Positions 1 through 9,885 of a stretch of DNA of 64,000 nucleotides are shown in pieces. A program made the translations under genes and the position numbers. This DNA comes from Microbacterium sp. 1S1. Lineage in GTDB: Bacteria; Actinomycetota; Actinomycetes; Actinomycetales; Microbacteriaceae. Within the stretch, counting starts at the first letter, position 1; every line of letters starts with the position of its first letter. The DNA is taken from NCBI RefSeq assembly GCF_008271365.1, contig NZ_CP043430.1, positions 2,232,001 to 2,296,000 on the forward strand, read 5' to 3'. The notes beneath the pieces are model-generated. The model searched no databases. It worked only from the letters and a program-made list of their open reading frames with translations, and was not told the origin of the DNA.

Positions 1-1
1 G

Positions 2-1129
<1,128 letters not shown>

Positions 1130-1152
1130 ACGAACGAAAGAGGAGCATCGAC

Positions 1153-1413
1153 ATGTCCGATTCCCCCGCAGGATCCTGCTGCAGCGTGCCGCGTCAGAGC
1201 GGCGTCGCCGCCGAGGGGCGCACCGACCTGCTCGCGCCCCCCGCCGAAGGCATGGCTGAATGCCCCGTCATGACCGGCACCCCGGTCGTGATCGCCACGG
1301 CCGAGGCAGCGGGCCTGTACCGCGATTACGAGGGCACGCGCTACTACTTCTGCTGCGCGGGCTGCGGACCGGCGTTCGACGCCGATCCGGCGAAGTACAC
1401 GAAGGCGGCCTGA
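1153..1413 (+). CDS. Small YHS-domain, Cys-rich putative metal-binding protein
   Basis: A protein of 86 residues. I chose ATG 1153 over the upstream GTG at 1126 because AGGAG sits 7 nt before it. The N-terminus carries SCCS. Residues about 37-84 form a YHS-type domain: CPVM, then an aromatic-rich stretch ending in YYFCCAGCGPAF and DPAKY. YHS domains are often fused to copper P-type ATPases or sit beside them, and are thought to bind metal. Here the domain is a free-standing gene between copA (24 nt upstream) and copB, so a soluble copper-handling partner of one or both pumps is the natural inference. Its exact role is not shown by the sequence. Confidence 0.85.
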   Translation: MSDSPAGSCCSVPRQSGVAAEGRTDLLAPPAEGMAECPVMTGTPVVIATAEAAGLYRDYEGTRYYFCCAGCGPAFDADPAKYTKAA

Positions 1414-1417
1414 CCCC

Positions 1418-1450
1418 CGTGCGGGGCCGGGACAGAACCGGCCCCGCACG
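1418..1450 (+). terminator. 13-bp perfect hairpin between the YHS gene and copB
   Basis: CGTGCGGGGCCGG and its exact complement are separated by a 7-nt loop (1431-1437). No T run follows, so this could be a weak or Rho-assisted terminator, an mRNA stabiliser, or an element that lowers copB expression relative to copA. It begins 4 nt after the YHS stop. Confidence 0.5.
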
Positions 1451-1475
1451 TCATCATCGACGTTGGAGGGAACCC

Positions 1476-3671
1476 ATGAGCACCCCGCACCACCATTCCG
1501 ACCACACCGCCCACGGCCCGTCCGCGGCGGACACGGCCGACACCCACGCGAGTCACGCCGCGCCTGCCGCGCAGAGCGGTCATACGGACCACGCCGCTCA
1601 CGCAGAGCACGCCGCTCACGCAGAGCACGGCCATCACAGCAGCCATGCGGGACACGGCGGTCACGCGGGGCACGGCGGCCATGCCGGACACGGCGACCAT
1701 GTCGCCCAGTTCCGGCGTCTGTTCTGGATCATGCTCGTCCTCGCGGTCCCCACCGTGCTGCTCTCCGGCATGTTCGCGATGATCCTCGGCTACCGGCTTC
1801 CCGACATCCCTGGCCTGACCTGGGTGTCGCCCGTCCTCGGCACCGTCATGTACGTGTGGGGAGGCAAGCCGTTCCTCGTCGGCGCGCTCAGCGAGATCCG
1901 CGCCCGCAAGCCAGGGATGATGCTGCTCATCGGCCTCGCGATCACCGTGGCGTTCGTCGCCTCGTGGGGAGCCAGCCTCGGCCTTCTGCACCATGAGCTC
2001 GATTTCTGGTGGGAGCTCGCATTGCTGATCGTCATCATGCTGCTTGGTCATTGGATCGAGATGCGGTCGCTCGCACAGACCACCTCCGCGCTCGACTCAC
2101 TGGCCGCCCTGCTGCCGGACGAGGCCGAGCGCATCGAGGGCGATCGGGTCGTCCTGGTCTCGCCCTCGGAGCTTCACGTGGGCGACATCGTGGTGGTGCG
2201 CCCCGGCGGCAGCATCCCCGCCGACGGCCGCATCGTCGACGGCCGCGCTTCGATGGACGAGTCCATGGTGACGGGGGAGTCCCGGACCGTCACCCGTGCG
2301 ACCGGAGACCCCGTGACGGCAGGCACCGTTGCCACCGACTCCGGGCTGCGCGTCGAGATCACCGCGACCGGAGACGACACGACGCTCGCGGGGATCCAGC
2401 GGCTCGTGACGGAGGCGCAGAACTCCTCCTCGCGCGCGCAGCGCCTCGCCGACACCGCTGCGGGCTGGCTGTTCTGGTTCGCGCTCGGCGCCGCCGTGAT
2501 CACTGCGGTGGTCTGGAGCGCCGTCGGTCTGGCGGACGACGCCGTAATCCGCACGATCACCGTCCTCGTGATCGCCTGCCCGCACGCGTTGGGGCTCGCG
2601 ATCCCGCTCGTCGTGTCGATCGCGACCGAGCGCGCGGCCCGCGGCGGCGTCCTCGTGAAGGATCGGCTCGCGCTGGAGAGCATGCGCACCGTCGACACCG
2701 TGCTGTTCGACAAGACGGGCACCCTGACCAAGGGCGAGCCCGTCGTGTCCGAGGTCGCAGTGGCCGCTGAGAGCACAGCCGACGAGGTTCTGGCGCTTGC
2801 CGCAGCGGCCGAGGCCGACAGCGAGCACCCGCTGGCGAAGGCGATCGTGCGTGCCGCCCGCGACAAGGAGCTCCGGGTGCCTGCCAGCCGCGACTTCTCG
2901 TCCTCCCCGGCGGTCGGCGTCACAGCCACCGTCGACGGTGCCACGATCCGGGTCGGCGGCCCGCACCTCCTGAGCGAGGAGGGGGTGCAGGAGCTTCCCG
3001 TCGCCGATCGCTGGCGTGCAGACGGGGCGATCATCCTGCACGTGCTGCGCCACGGTCGGGTCGTCGGCGCGCTCAAGCTCGCCGACGAGGTCCGGGCCGA
3101 GTCGAGGGAGGCGGTCGATGCACTCCACGCTCTCGGCGTGCAGGTCGTGATGATCACGGGAGATGCCGAGGCCGTCGCGCACACCGTCGCGGAGGATCTC
3201 GGCATCGATCGCGTGTTCGCCGGCGTCCGGCCGGAGGACAAGGCGGCGAAGGTGCAGGAGTTGCAGCGCGAGGGTCGCAAGGTCGCCATGGTGGGCGACG
3301 GTGTGAACGATGCGCCCGCCCTCGCCCAGGCCGACGTGGGGCTCGCGATCGGCGCGGGAACCGACGTGGCGATCGCGTCCGCGGGGGTCATCCTCGCGGG
3401 CGACGACCCCCGTGCCGTGCTGTCCGTCATCGAGTTGTCCGGCGCCTCCTACCGGAAGATGAAGCAGAACCTCTGGTGGGCGGCGGGGTACAACCTGCTG
3501 TCCGTCCCACTCGCCGCCGGCGTGCTGGCTCCGATCGGGTTCGTGCTGCCGATGTCGGTGGGGGCGGTGCTGATGTCGCTGTCCACGATCGTCGTGGCGC
3601 TCAACGCGCAGCTGCTGCGGCGGCTCGACCTCCGTCCCGAGGTCGTCACCGCAGGCATCCTGCAGCGCTGA
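1476..3671 (+). CDS. copB: CopB-like copper P1B-type ATPase with His-rich N-terminus
   Basis: A 731-residue heavy-metal pump. The start is ATG 1476, with GGAGGG 5-6 nt before it; the frame is open further upstream but has no ribosome site. Residues about 5-85 are extremely His-rich (repeats of HAEHAAH, HAGHGGH type), a likely cytosolic metal-binding tail. Several membrane helices follow, then the ion-site motif CPH (about 368-370), the phosphorylation site DKTGT (D412), an HP-type ATP-site motif in ADSEHPLAKA, and GDGVNDAPALAQAD near 608. The last helices contain GYN and MSLST. CPH plus MSxST is the signature of the P1B-3 (CopB) class, usually assigned to Cu(II) export. It pairs with the CPC-type pump upstream, giving two different copper exporters in one cluster. 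Confidence 0.92.
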   Translation: MSTPHHHSDHTAHGPSAADTADTHASHAAPAAQSGHTDHAAHAEHAAHAEHGHHSSHAGHGGHAGHGGHAGHGDHVAQFRRLFWIMLVLAVPTVLLSGMFAMILGYRLPDIPGLTWVSPVLGTVMYVWGGKPFLVGALSEIRARKPGMMLLIGLAITVAFVASWGASLGLLHHELDFWWELALLIVIMLLGHWIEMRSLAQTTSALDSLAALLPDEAERIEGDRVVLVSPSELHVGDIVVVRPGGSIPADGRIVDGRASMDESMVTGESRTVTRATGDPVTAGTVATDSGLRVEITATGDDTTLAGIQRLVTEAQNSSSRAQRLADTAAGWLFWFALGAAVITAVVWSAVGLADDAVIRTITVLVIACPHALGLAIPLVVSIATERAARGGVLVKDRLALESMRTVDTVLFDKTGTLTKGEPVVSEVAVAAESTADEVLALAAAAEADSEHPLAKAIVRAARDKELRVPASRDFSSSPAVGVTATVDGATIRVGGPHLLSEEGVQELPVADRWRADGAIILHVLRHGRVVGALKLADEVRAESREAVDALHALGVQVVMITGDAEAVAHTVAEDLGIDRVFAGVRPEDKAAKVQELQREGRKVAMVGDGVNDAPALAQADVGLAIGAGTDVAIASAGVILAGDDPRAVLSVIELSGASYRKMKQNLWWAAGYNLLSVPLAAGVLAPIGFVLPMSVGAVLMSLSTIVVALNAQLLRRLDLRPEVVTAGILQR

Positions 3672-3698
3672 GCGCCACCACGTCGTCTTGGTCCCGGC

Positions 3699-4271
3699 TC
3701 AGCGTCGGCGCCCGAGACGACGAAGCTCGCGGACGCCCAGGACCACCGTCAGCACCCAGGGACCCACGACGATGATGGGGTCGAGCCAGGTGTGCCGGAG
3801 GTCGATGCGGCCACGTCCGAACCGTGAGGCGAGCGGACGGTGACGCGGCTCCGCGAGGACGCCGGTCTGGGTGATCGGGTCGTCCGGTCGCCGGGTGAGC
3901 AGCGAGCGGGCATGCGCTGTGACGGCGTCGACGCGGTCGCCCAGGACCAGCAGGAGCCAGCGGGTGTTCTTCGTCTCGCTGAACCGATCGTAGGCCACGC
4001 GCCGGATGGCTCCGGACAGGCCGTGCAGCGGCTGCGCGGTACCCCAGACCGGGGGGAGCATGCCGTGCTCGATCGAGCGTTCGCGACCGCGGTCGGGGCC
4101 CTGGCGTTCCGGGAGGTCCCAGTGCGCACCGGTGTCGCCGATGTCCTCTCGTTCCTGCCACGTGCGGCGATGCTCCGGCGCGAGATCCGCGCCCCAGCCC
4201 GGGATGCGGGAGCGTAGTTTGTCCGGGGTCGGCGCCGGGACGGGCCGGGATCCTTCGTACGGCATGGTCAT
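3699..4271 (-). CDS. Unknown 190-residue protein, translationally coupled to alcohol dehydrogenase
   Basis: I do not recognise this protein. The N-terminal 130 residues are charged and hydrophilic, rich in Arg, Pro and Trp, with a phrase like PGWGADLAPEHRRTWQE. Near the C-terminus there is one probable membrane helix (DPIIVVGPWVLTVVLGV) followed by basic residues, so it may be anchored with its bulk in the cytoplasm. Its ATG (4271) overlaps the TGA of the upstream dehydrogenase as ATGA, so the two are translated together. This coupling suggests a job linked to the dehydrogenase. A second ATG two codons in (4265) is an alternative start. Confidence 0.7.
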   Translation of the reverse strand: MTMPYEGSRPVPAPTPDKLRSRIPGWGADLAPEHRRTWQEREDIGDTGAHWDLPERQGPDRGRERSIEHGMLPPVWGTAQPLHGLSGAIRRVAYDRFSETKNTRWLLLVLGDRVDAVTAHARSLLTRRPDDPITQTGVLAEPRHRPLASRFGRGRIDLRHTWLDPIIVVGPWVLTVVLGVRELRRLGRRR

Positions 4272-5416
4272 TCCTCTCCGACGACGATGAGCGGCTTGAT
4301 GCAGTCGTCGAGCTTGGACGAGAACACGTGATAGGCCTCGGCGATGTGCTCGAGCGGGAAGCGATGGGTGAGCAGTTCGGACGGACGGATGTGCCCGGAC
4401 CGGATGTGGTCGAGCAGACGCGGCCACTGCCGTTTCACGGGCGCCTGGTTGCCGCGTACCGTGAGCCCCTTGTTCAGGATGTCGCCGAGGCGCACCGAGG
4501 TCACCAGAGGACCGTACGCGCCGAGGATCGACACGGTGCCGCCCTTGCGCACGCTGTCGATGGCCCAGTTCACGGCGACGGGCGAACCGCCCTGCAGCTT
4601 GAGCTTCGCGCTGGACACGTGCTGTATGACGCTGCCGTCCGCCTCCGCGCCGACCGCGTCGATCGCCACGTCCGCCCCGAGGTAGCCGGTCGCCTTCTTC
4701 AGTGCGAGGACGATGTCCCCGGCCTCGTGCAGGTGCATCGTCTCGGCGAAGGCGAAGTTGCGGGCTTTCTCGAGTCGGTAGTCGAGGTGGTCGACCACGA
4801 TCACCCGCCCCGCGCCGAGGAACCAGGCCGAACGGGCGGCAGCCAGCCCGACGGGCCCGGCGCCGAAGACGACGACCGTGTCCCCTTCCGCGATGTCGGC
4901 TTGTTGAGCCCCGAAGTAGCCGGTCGAGAACGCGTCGGTGAGGAGCAGCGCGTCCTCGGAGGCGAGCCACTCCGGGATCACGGACGGGCCGACGTCCGCG
5001 AACGGCACGCGGACACGCTCCGCTTGCCCGCCGTCGTACCCACCCGTCGTGTGCGAGTACCCGTAGATCCCGCCGACGGCGGTCGCGTTGGGGTTCACGT
5101 TGTGGCAGTTGGAGAAGAGGCCTCGGCGGCAGAAGAAGCAGGAGCCGCAGTAGATGTTGAACGGCACCATCACCCGGTCGCCCGGTCGCAGGGTCTCGAC
5201 GGAGGGACCGACCTCCTCGACCACCCCGACGATCTCGTGACCGAAGGTGTGCCCGATGCGGGTGTCGGGCATCATGCCGTGGAACAGATGCAGGTCCGAA
5301 CCGCAGACGGCTGCTCTCGTGACGCGGACGATCGCGTCGTTCGGATGCTGGATCGCCGGATCGGGTTTCTCCTCGACGCGGATCTTGTACGGTCCGCGGT
5401 ACGTCATGGCCTTCAT
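4268..5416 (-). CDS. Zinc-dependent alcohol/formaldehyde dehydrogenase family
   Basis: A 382-residue medium-chain dehydrogenase. Catalytic zinc ligands are visible as C38 in AAVCGSDLH and the GHTFGHEIVG histidine/glutamate near residue 60. The structural-zinc lobe is CGSCFFCRRGLFSNC (about 91-105). The Rossmann motif is VVVFGAGPVGLAAARSA near 183. The long insert after the structural zinc and the overall pattern resemble the bacterial glutathione-independent formaldehyde dehydrogenase or threonine-dehydrogenase-like branch, so the substrate is uncertain. AAGGAGC lies 6 nt before the ATG. It is the first gene of a two-gene operon with the coupled unknown protein. Confidence 0.88.
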   Translation of the reverse strand: MKAMTYRGPYKIRVEEKPDPAIQHPNDAIVRVTRAAVCGSDLHLFHGMMPDTRIGHTFGHEIVGVVEEVGPSVETLRPGDRVMVPFNIYCGSCFFCRRGLFSNCHNVNPNATAVGGIYGYSHTTGGYDGGQAERVRVPFADVGPSVIPEWLASEDALLLTDAFSTGYFGAQQADIAEGDTVVVFGAGPVGLAAARSAWFLGAGRVIVVDHLDYRLEKARNFAFAETMHLHEAGDIVLALKKATGYLGADVAIDAVGAEADGSVIQHVSSAKLKLQGGSPVAVNWAIDSVRKGGTVSILGAYGPLVTSVRLGDILNKGLTVRGNQAPVKRQWPRLLDHIRSGHIRPSELLTHRFPLEHIAEAYHVFSSKLDDCIKPLIVVGEE

Positions 5417-5477
5417 CGGGTGCTCCTTCGGTTCATCGTGCCGGTCGGTGTCGGATCCCTCCCCCTCAGAGGAGGCG

Positions 5478-7184
5478 TCAGTCGGGCGTCCTCCTCGAGT
5501 CCGGTGGCGGAGGGGCGACCGGACCTTCGGTCACGCCCTGATGGTTCAGATCGAACGCCGGACGCTCGCTGCGGATGCGGGGCATGGACGTGAAGTTGTG
5601 CCGCGGCGGCGGGCACGACGTGGCCCATTCCAGCGAAGCACCGTACCCCCACGGGTCGTTGACCAGTACTTTGGGTGCTTTGCGGGCGGTGATCCAGACG
5701 TTCAGGAAGAACGGCAGCATCGAGGCGCCGAGGATGATCGCACCGATCGTGGACACCTGGTTCTGCCAGGTGAACTGGTCCTGATCCGCGTAGTCGGCAT
5801 AGCGCCGCGGCATGCCCTCGACGCCGAGCCAGTGGTGGATGAGGAAGGTCATGTGGAACCCGACGAACAGCATCCAGAAGTGCACGTAGCCGAGACGCTC
5901 GTTGAGCATGCGACCCGTCCACTTCGGCCACCAGAAGTAGAACCCGGCGAACATCGCGAACACCACCGTGCCGAACACCACGTAGTGGAAGTGCGCCACG
6001 ACGAAATAACTGTCGTGGAGCGGGAAGTCGAGAGGAGGGGAGGCCAGGATCACGCCGGTGAGACCGCCGAAGACGAACGTGACGAGGAACCCGAGGGCGA
6101 AGACCATGGGCGTCTCGAACGTGACCGAGCCCCGCCACATCGTTCCGATCCAGTTGAAGATCTTCACCCCGGTCGGCACGGCGATGAGCATCGTGAGGAG
6201 GGCGAAGAAGGGCAGGAGCACAGAGCCGGTGACGTACATGTGGTGCGCCCATACGGCGACCGAGTAGGCGGCGATGGCGATCGTGGCGTAGACCAGGGTC
6301 TTGTACCCGAAGATCGGCTTCCGGCTGAACACCGGGAAGATCTCGGACACGATGCCGAAGAACGGCAGCGCGATCACGTACACCTCCGGATGGCCGAAGA
6401 ACCAGAACAGGTGCTGCCAGAGCAGCACACCGCCGTTCTGGGGATCGAAGATGTGGGCGCCGAGGATCCGGTCCGCCGCTGCGGCGAAGAGAGCGGCCGC
6501 GAGCACGGGGAACGCCATGAGCACGAGCAAGCTCGTGATGAGGGTGTTCCACGTGAAGATCGGCACCCGCCACATGGTCATGCCCGGCGCACGCATCGTG
6601 ATGATCGTCGTGATGAAGTTCACCGCACCGAGGATCGTGCCGAAGCCCGAGATCCCCAGACCCACCATCCAGAGGTTGCCGCCCACACCGGGGGTGAAGG
6701 TCGCGCTCGCCAGCGGTTGGTAGGCAGTCCAGCCGAACGACGCGGAGCCCTGCGGGGTGAGGAAGCCGGCCACCGCGATGGTCGAGCCGAACAGGAACAG
6801 CCAGAACGAGAACGCGTTCAGACGCGGGAACGCGACATCGGGAGCCCCGATCTGCAACGGCATGATCGCGTTCGCGAAGCCCGCGAACAACGGTGTCGCG
6901 AACATCAGCAGCATGATCGTACCGTGCATCGTGAACAGCTGGTTGTACTGCTCCTTCGTCGGCACGATCTGCATCCCCGGCGCGAACAGCTCCGCACGGA
7001 TCACCAGCGCCATCACGCCGCCGAGGAGGAAGAACATCACCGAGGCGATGAGGTACATGTACCCGATCGTCTTGTGGTCGGTGGAGGTGATCCACTTGAC
7101 GACGATGTTGCCCTTCTGCTCGACGCGCGAGGAACTCATCAGCGCAGCGCGACGGGCATCGGCGCGTCTGGTGTCGGTCGACAT
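5478..7184 (-). CDS. ctaD: Cytochrome c oxidase subunit I (aa3-type)
   Basis: A 568-residue, twelve-helix membrane protein that carries the haem a and haem a3-CuB centre where oxygen is reduced. Motifs seen: [15 protein letters not shown] at the N-terminus, MHGTIMLL (haem a ligand), [19 protein letters not shown] (D-channel), HPEVY (H265, CuB ligand and cross-linked Tyr), HHMY, and [13 protein letters not shown] (haem ligands). The start is ATG 7184; the open frame continues 50 codons upstream without resembling the family. ctaC, ctaE and ctaF are not next to it, so this is a stand-alone copy. The neighbours are an alcohol dehydrogenase and NhaA. Confidence 0.95.
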   Translation of the reverse strand: MSTDTRRADARRAALMSSSRVEQKGNIVVKWITSTDHKTIGYMYLIASVMFFLLGGVMALVIRAELFAPGMQIVPTKEQYNQLFTMHGTIMLLMFATPLFAGFANAIMPLQIGAPDVAFPRLNAFSFWLFLFGSTIAVAGFLTPQGSASFGWTAYQPLASATFTPGVGGNLWMVGLGISGFGTILGAVNFITTIITMRAPGMTMWRVPIFTWNTLITSLLVLMAFPVLAAALFAAAADRILGAHIFDPQNGGVLLWQHLFWFFGHPEVYVIALPFFGIVSEIFPVFSRKPIFGYKTLVYATIAIAAYSVAVWAHHMYVTGSVLLPFFALLTMLIAVPTGVKIFNWIGTMWRGSVTFETPMVFALGFLVTFVFGGLTGVILASPPLDFPLHDSYFVVAHFHYVVFGTVVFAMFAGFYFWWPKWTGRMLNERLGYVHFWMLFVGFHMTFLIHHWLGVEGMPRRYADYADQDQFTWQNQVSTIGAIILGASMLPFFLNVWITARKAPKVLVNDPWGYGASLEWATSCPPPRHNFTSMPRIRSERPAFDLNHQGVTEGPVAPPPPDSRRTPD

Positions 7185-7254
7185 CGAACCCTCTTCCTCC
7201 CCGCGCCCGGTGCGCGATGGATGCGCCGAACGTAGGCGCGGGGGGAAGCGCCTC

Positions 7255-8553
7255 TCAGGGCGTTGACAGATCCGGCAGTCGGGAGGATGATCCGCGGCGA
7301 GCCCGGCCGCTCCGAGCCGCCAGCACGACTCCACCGAACACCGCCGCGAGGAGCGATCCGACGAGGACGCCGATCTTCACGTGATCGTCCGCGACGCTGC
7401 TGCTGCCGTAGGCGAGCTCACCCACCAGGAGCGAGACGGTGAATCCGATGCCGGCGAGGAGGGACATGCCCGCGAGGTCCGGCCACCGCAGGGACTCGTC
7501 GACACGAAGCGCCGGTACACGGCTCAGCAGGAACGTCGTGAGAAGGATGCCGATCGGCTTCCCGAGGACGAGCCCCACGATGATCCCGATCGTGATCGGG
7601 TCGGTCAGCGCCGAGACGAGACCGTCGACACCGCCGATCCCGACTCCGGCCGAGAAGAACGCGAACACCGGCACGGCGACGAGGGTGGCCACGACGCCCC
7701 AGCGGTCGGCGAAGTGCGCGGCGAGGCCGTCGTACACGGGTGCGCCGTCGGCGTCCGTTCCGGTGCGCACCCGCGCGCGCTCGGTCGGACGCACGGGCAC
7801 CATGAAGCCGAGCAGCACTCCGGCCACCGTCGCATGCACCCCCGACGCATGCACGAACCCCCACACGGCGAGGGCGAGGGGGAGCAGGATCCACCAGGAC
7901 CGGATGCCGTTCTGCGCGGCGAGCGCGAAGCCCGCGAGCGGAAGGAGCGCGAGGATCAACCACGGGAAGCTGATGCTCTCGGTGTAGAAGGTGGCGATGA
8001 TCGTGATCGCGATGAGATCGTCGATGATCGCGAGCGTCAGCAGGAACACCCGCAGGGCCGGGGGCAGGAAGCGGCCGACCACGGCGAGCACGGCGATCGC
8101 GAACGCAATGTCGGTGGCCGTGGGGATCGCCCACCCCCGCAGCACGTCGCCGCCAGAGGTCGCGTTGATCGCGACGAACATCAGAGCAGGCACGACCACA
8201 CCGCCGACCGCGCCGGCGATGGGAAGAGCGGCACGGCGCGGATCGCGGAGGCGACCGGCGACGAACTCCTCCTTCAGCTCCAGTCCGACGACGAAGAAGA
8301 ACACCGCGAGCAGGCCGTCGGCGGCCCAGGCGCCGACACTGAGCTCGAGGTGCCACTCCGGAATCCCGAAGCGGAAGTCCCTGACGGCCTCGTACCAGGG
8401 GGCGGCGGGGGAGTTGGCGAGGATCAGCGCGGCGAGCGTGGCGGTCAGCAGCAGGCCACCGCCGAGCACGTCGCTGCGGGCGGTGGAGCGGATGCCGCGC
8501 CAGAGCTCATGCGGCGCGAGGCGGAAACGGGTAGGGGACGACGAAGAAGACAC
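7255..8553 (-). CDS. nhaA: Na+/H+ antiporter NhaA
   Basis: A 432-residue antiporter of the plasma membrane that exchanges Na+ or Li+ for protons and supports pH and sodium homeostasis. Family motifs: [21 protein letters not shown] (Asp near 148), and the adjacent ion-binding pair in [10 protein letters not shown] (about 177-178). About twelve hydrophobic helices are evident and length is close to the usual 390-440. The start is GTG 8553 with GAGGT 6-7 nt upstream. Confidence 0.94.
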   Translation of the reverse strand: MSSSSSPTRFRLAPHELWRGIRSTARSDVLGGGLLLTATLAALILANSPAAPWYEAVRDFRFGIPEWHLELSVGAWAADGLLAVFFFVVGLELKEEFVAGRLRDPRRAALPIAGAVGGVVVPALMFVAINATSGGDVLRGWAIPTATDIAFAIAVLAVVGRFLPPALRVFLLTLAIIDDLIAITIIATFYTESISFPWLILALLPLAGFALAAQNGIRSWWILLPLALAVWGFVHASGVHATVAGVLLGFMVPVRPTERARVRTGTDADGAPVYDGLAAHFADRWGVVATLVAVPVFAFFSAGVGIGGVDGLVSALTDPITIGIIVGLVLGKPIGILLTTFLLSRVPALRVDESLRWPDLAGMSLLAGIGFTVSLLVGELAYGSSSVADDHVKIGVLVGSLLAAVFGGVVLAARSGRARRGSSSRLPDLSTP

Positions 8554-8614
8554 AGGGATACCTCACGGCAGATGGATGGGTGACGCGATGGCGCCGCACC
8601 CGTCCGGGCGCGGC

Positions 8615-8788
8615 TTATCCCCGTGGCGGCGGGCAGCCAGCGATCTCGCCGTGCGAGAGGGTGCCCCAGACGCTCGTCCACCCGTTGGTGCCGGGGTGCA
8701 GGACCACGCGCATCCACTCCGTCATCGGCGTCGCGGACGACAGGCGGCGCGGAGCGCGCGTCGAACCGGCGACGTGGAGGGAGGGCAC
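8615..8788 (-). CDS. Small 57-residue protein, leaderless-type start, unknown function
   Basis: This ORF is too short for ordinary ORF cut-offs. It runs from GTG 8788 to TAA; an in-frame ATG at 8725 would give a 36-residue form. TAGCCT lies exactly 6 nt before the GTG, the same spacing as at fifteen other starts in this window, which is the main evidence that it is expressed. An in-frame TAG stands 9 nt before the GTG, so it cannot extend further. The C-terminal half is hydrophilic with three further Trp (WMRVVLHPGTNGW, VWGTLSHGEIAG) and ends CPPPRG. I do not recognise the family. It lies between the tRNA-Arg terminator and nhaA. Confidence 0.55.
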   Translation of the reverse strand: MPSLHVAGSTRAPRRLSSATPMTEWMRVVLHPGTNGWTSVWGTLSHGEIAGCPPPRG

Positions 8789-8794
8789 GGATCC

Positions 8795-8800
8795 AGGCTA
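8795..8800 (-). promoter_or_regulatory. Putative -10 box (TAGCCT) of the 57-residue gene
   Basis: Hexamer TAGCCT, 6 nt before GTG 8788; transcription would start at or next to the start codon. Confidence 0.5.
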
Positions 8801-8853
8801 TCGGTCCGTGCGCCGGGTCTGCTGACGGAGTCCTGGGGACATCGGAAGACGGG

Positions 8854-8885
8854 AAGAGGGACCGTCCGTGCGGACGATCCCTCTT
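8854..8885 (-). terminator. Terminator of tRNA-Arg
   Basis: A 14-bp stem (AAGAGGGAUCGUCC with its partner, one U-G pair) and a 4-nt loop, 8 nt past the 3' end of the tRNA. There is only a short U-poor tail (CCCGUC), as is common in high-G+C actinobacteria. Confidence 0.7.
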
Positions 8886-8893
8886 GCTGTCCG

Positions 8894-8966
8894 TGCCCCC
8901 GACAGGAGTCGAACCTGCGACCTACGGTACCGGAAACCGGCGCTCTATCCACTGAGCTACGGAGGC
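8894..8966 (-). tRNA. tRNA-Arg (anticodon CCG)
   Basis: A 73-nt cloverleaf. The acceptor stem is GCCTCCG with CGGGGGC (one T-G), the D arm GCTC/GAGC, the anticodon loop TTCCGGT with CCG, and the T arm GCAGG-TTCGACT-CCTGT. The discriminator is A and CCA is not encoded. The outermost anticodon-stem pair (27-43) is C with T and does not pair; the other four do. It lies about 0.9 kb from argS, whose product charges it. Confidence 0.95.
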
Positions 8967-8982
8967 GTACCGATCGACAATA

Positions 8983-9792
8983 TCACTCGTCGGGGGTGGT
9001 CTCCGACATGCCGGCCTCCGTGACCGGCGCGGCGCGCAGTTCGTCGAGCGCTGCGGCCAGCTTTTCCGCGAGGTAGCGGTGCCCGTCGGTGGACGGGTGC
9101 TTGCGTCCGACCTCGACGTCGATGACGGAGCGATAGTTGTCGTCGGTGATCCAGTCGAGCTCGATGGGGGAGATGTACCACCAGCCGCGTGCCGAGGCGA
9201 GTGCTGCGAGGTCTCGGTCGATCCGTGCCGTCTCGGCACCGACCGGCAGCTCGTGCGGCGCGGGGCCGAGCACGACGATCGCCGCCTCCGGGTACAGCGC
9301 GGTCAGTGCGTCCCAGGCGGAGGTCACGGCCTCTCGATAGCCGGCCGCCCCCTGGGCACGATCATTGATGGAGCCCTGGATGATGACGAGATCCGGATCC
9401 AGGGTCGGGTCCAAGGCGGCGATGCGGTCGCCGAAGGTGGGGCCGTCGATACCGGGCTTGAGGTAGCCGCTGCCACGGACGCCGTCCACGATGGTGGAGC
9501 CGTGCAGGAGATCGGCGAGCACGTACGCGTAGCCCAAGGTGGGCTCGGAGGCGGCCGAGCCGTAGGTCCAGGAATCACCGAAGACGAGCACGGTCGGCTC
9601 ATCGGGGAGCGCGAGAGGCACGGGGGCGATCACGGTGGTCGCCTCGTCTCCGGCGGGGGCGCCGATCGGCGCGGAGGAGGGTGCCGGAACCCAGGGGCGC
9701 CAGACACCGAGGACGCCCGCGGCGACGGCGACGAGGAGGGTGGCGGCGACACCCGCGATGCGCAGTCGGCGAGAGGCGGCGGGGGCGTTCAT
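8983..9792 (-). CDS. Secreted or membrane-anchored SGNH/GDSL hydrolase
   Basis: A 269-residue protein. The N-terminus has basic residues, then a hydrophobic helix (about 13-33: GVAATLLVAVAAGVLGV) acting as signal peptide or anchor. The extracytoplasmic domain has the SGNH blocks: VLVFGDSWTYG with the nucleophile Ser, a Gly block at VRGSGY, QGSIND with the Asn, and the DGH block near the C-terminus (HPSTDGHRYLA). Esterase or lipase action on an acylated cell-envelope or sugar substrate is expected; the substrate is unknown. ATG 9792 follows TACTCT by 6 nt. It diverges from argS. Confidence 0.85.
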   Translation of the reverse strand: MNAPAASRRLRIAGVAATLLVAVAAGVLGVWRPWVPAPSSAPIGAPAGDEATTVIAPVPLALPDEPTVLVFGDSWTYGSAASEPTLGYAYVLADLLHGSTIVDGVRGSGYLKPGIDGPTFGDRIAALDPTLDPDLVIIQGSINDRAQGAAGYREAVTSAWDALTALYPEAAIVVLGPAPHELPVGAETARIDRDLAALASARGWWYISPIELDWITDDNYRSVIDVEVGRKHPSTDGHRYLAEKLAAALDELRAAPVTEAGMSETTPDE

Positions 9793-9798
9793 GGCATG

Positions 9799-9804
9799 AG
9801 AGTA
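9799..9804 (-). promoter_or_regulatory. Putative -10 box (TACTCT) of the SGNH hydrolase
   Basis: TACTCT, 6 nt before ATG 9792; leaderless-type arrangement. Confidence 0.55.
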
Positions 9805-9870
9805 GATCACGGAGGACGGATCGCAAACTCCACGCGACGTGGGGGGACGGAACGAGCCGGCGCACCCCCG

Positions 9871-9876
9871 TAAACT
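9871..9876 (+). promoter_or_regulatory. Putative -10 box (TAAACT) of argS
   Basis: TAAACT, 9 nt before ATG 9886, with no ribosome-binding site between; this implies a very short or absent leader. Confidence 0.5.
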
Positions 9877-9885
9877 GGGCAGTCT

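Noticed and set aside
1260..1475. Upstream in-frame extension of copB
   Set aside because: It overlaps the YHS gene and has no ribosome site; GGAGGG before ATG 1476 fixes the start.
5247..7235. A 662-codon open frame on the plus strand
   Set aside because: It lies antisense to ctaD, which has all family motifs, and is a charged low-complexity shadow.
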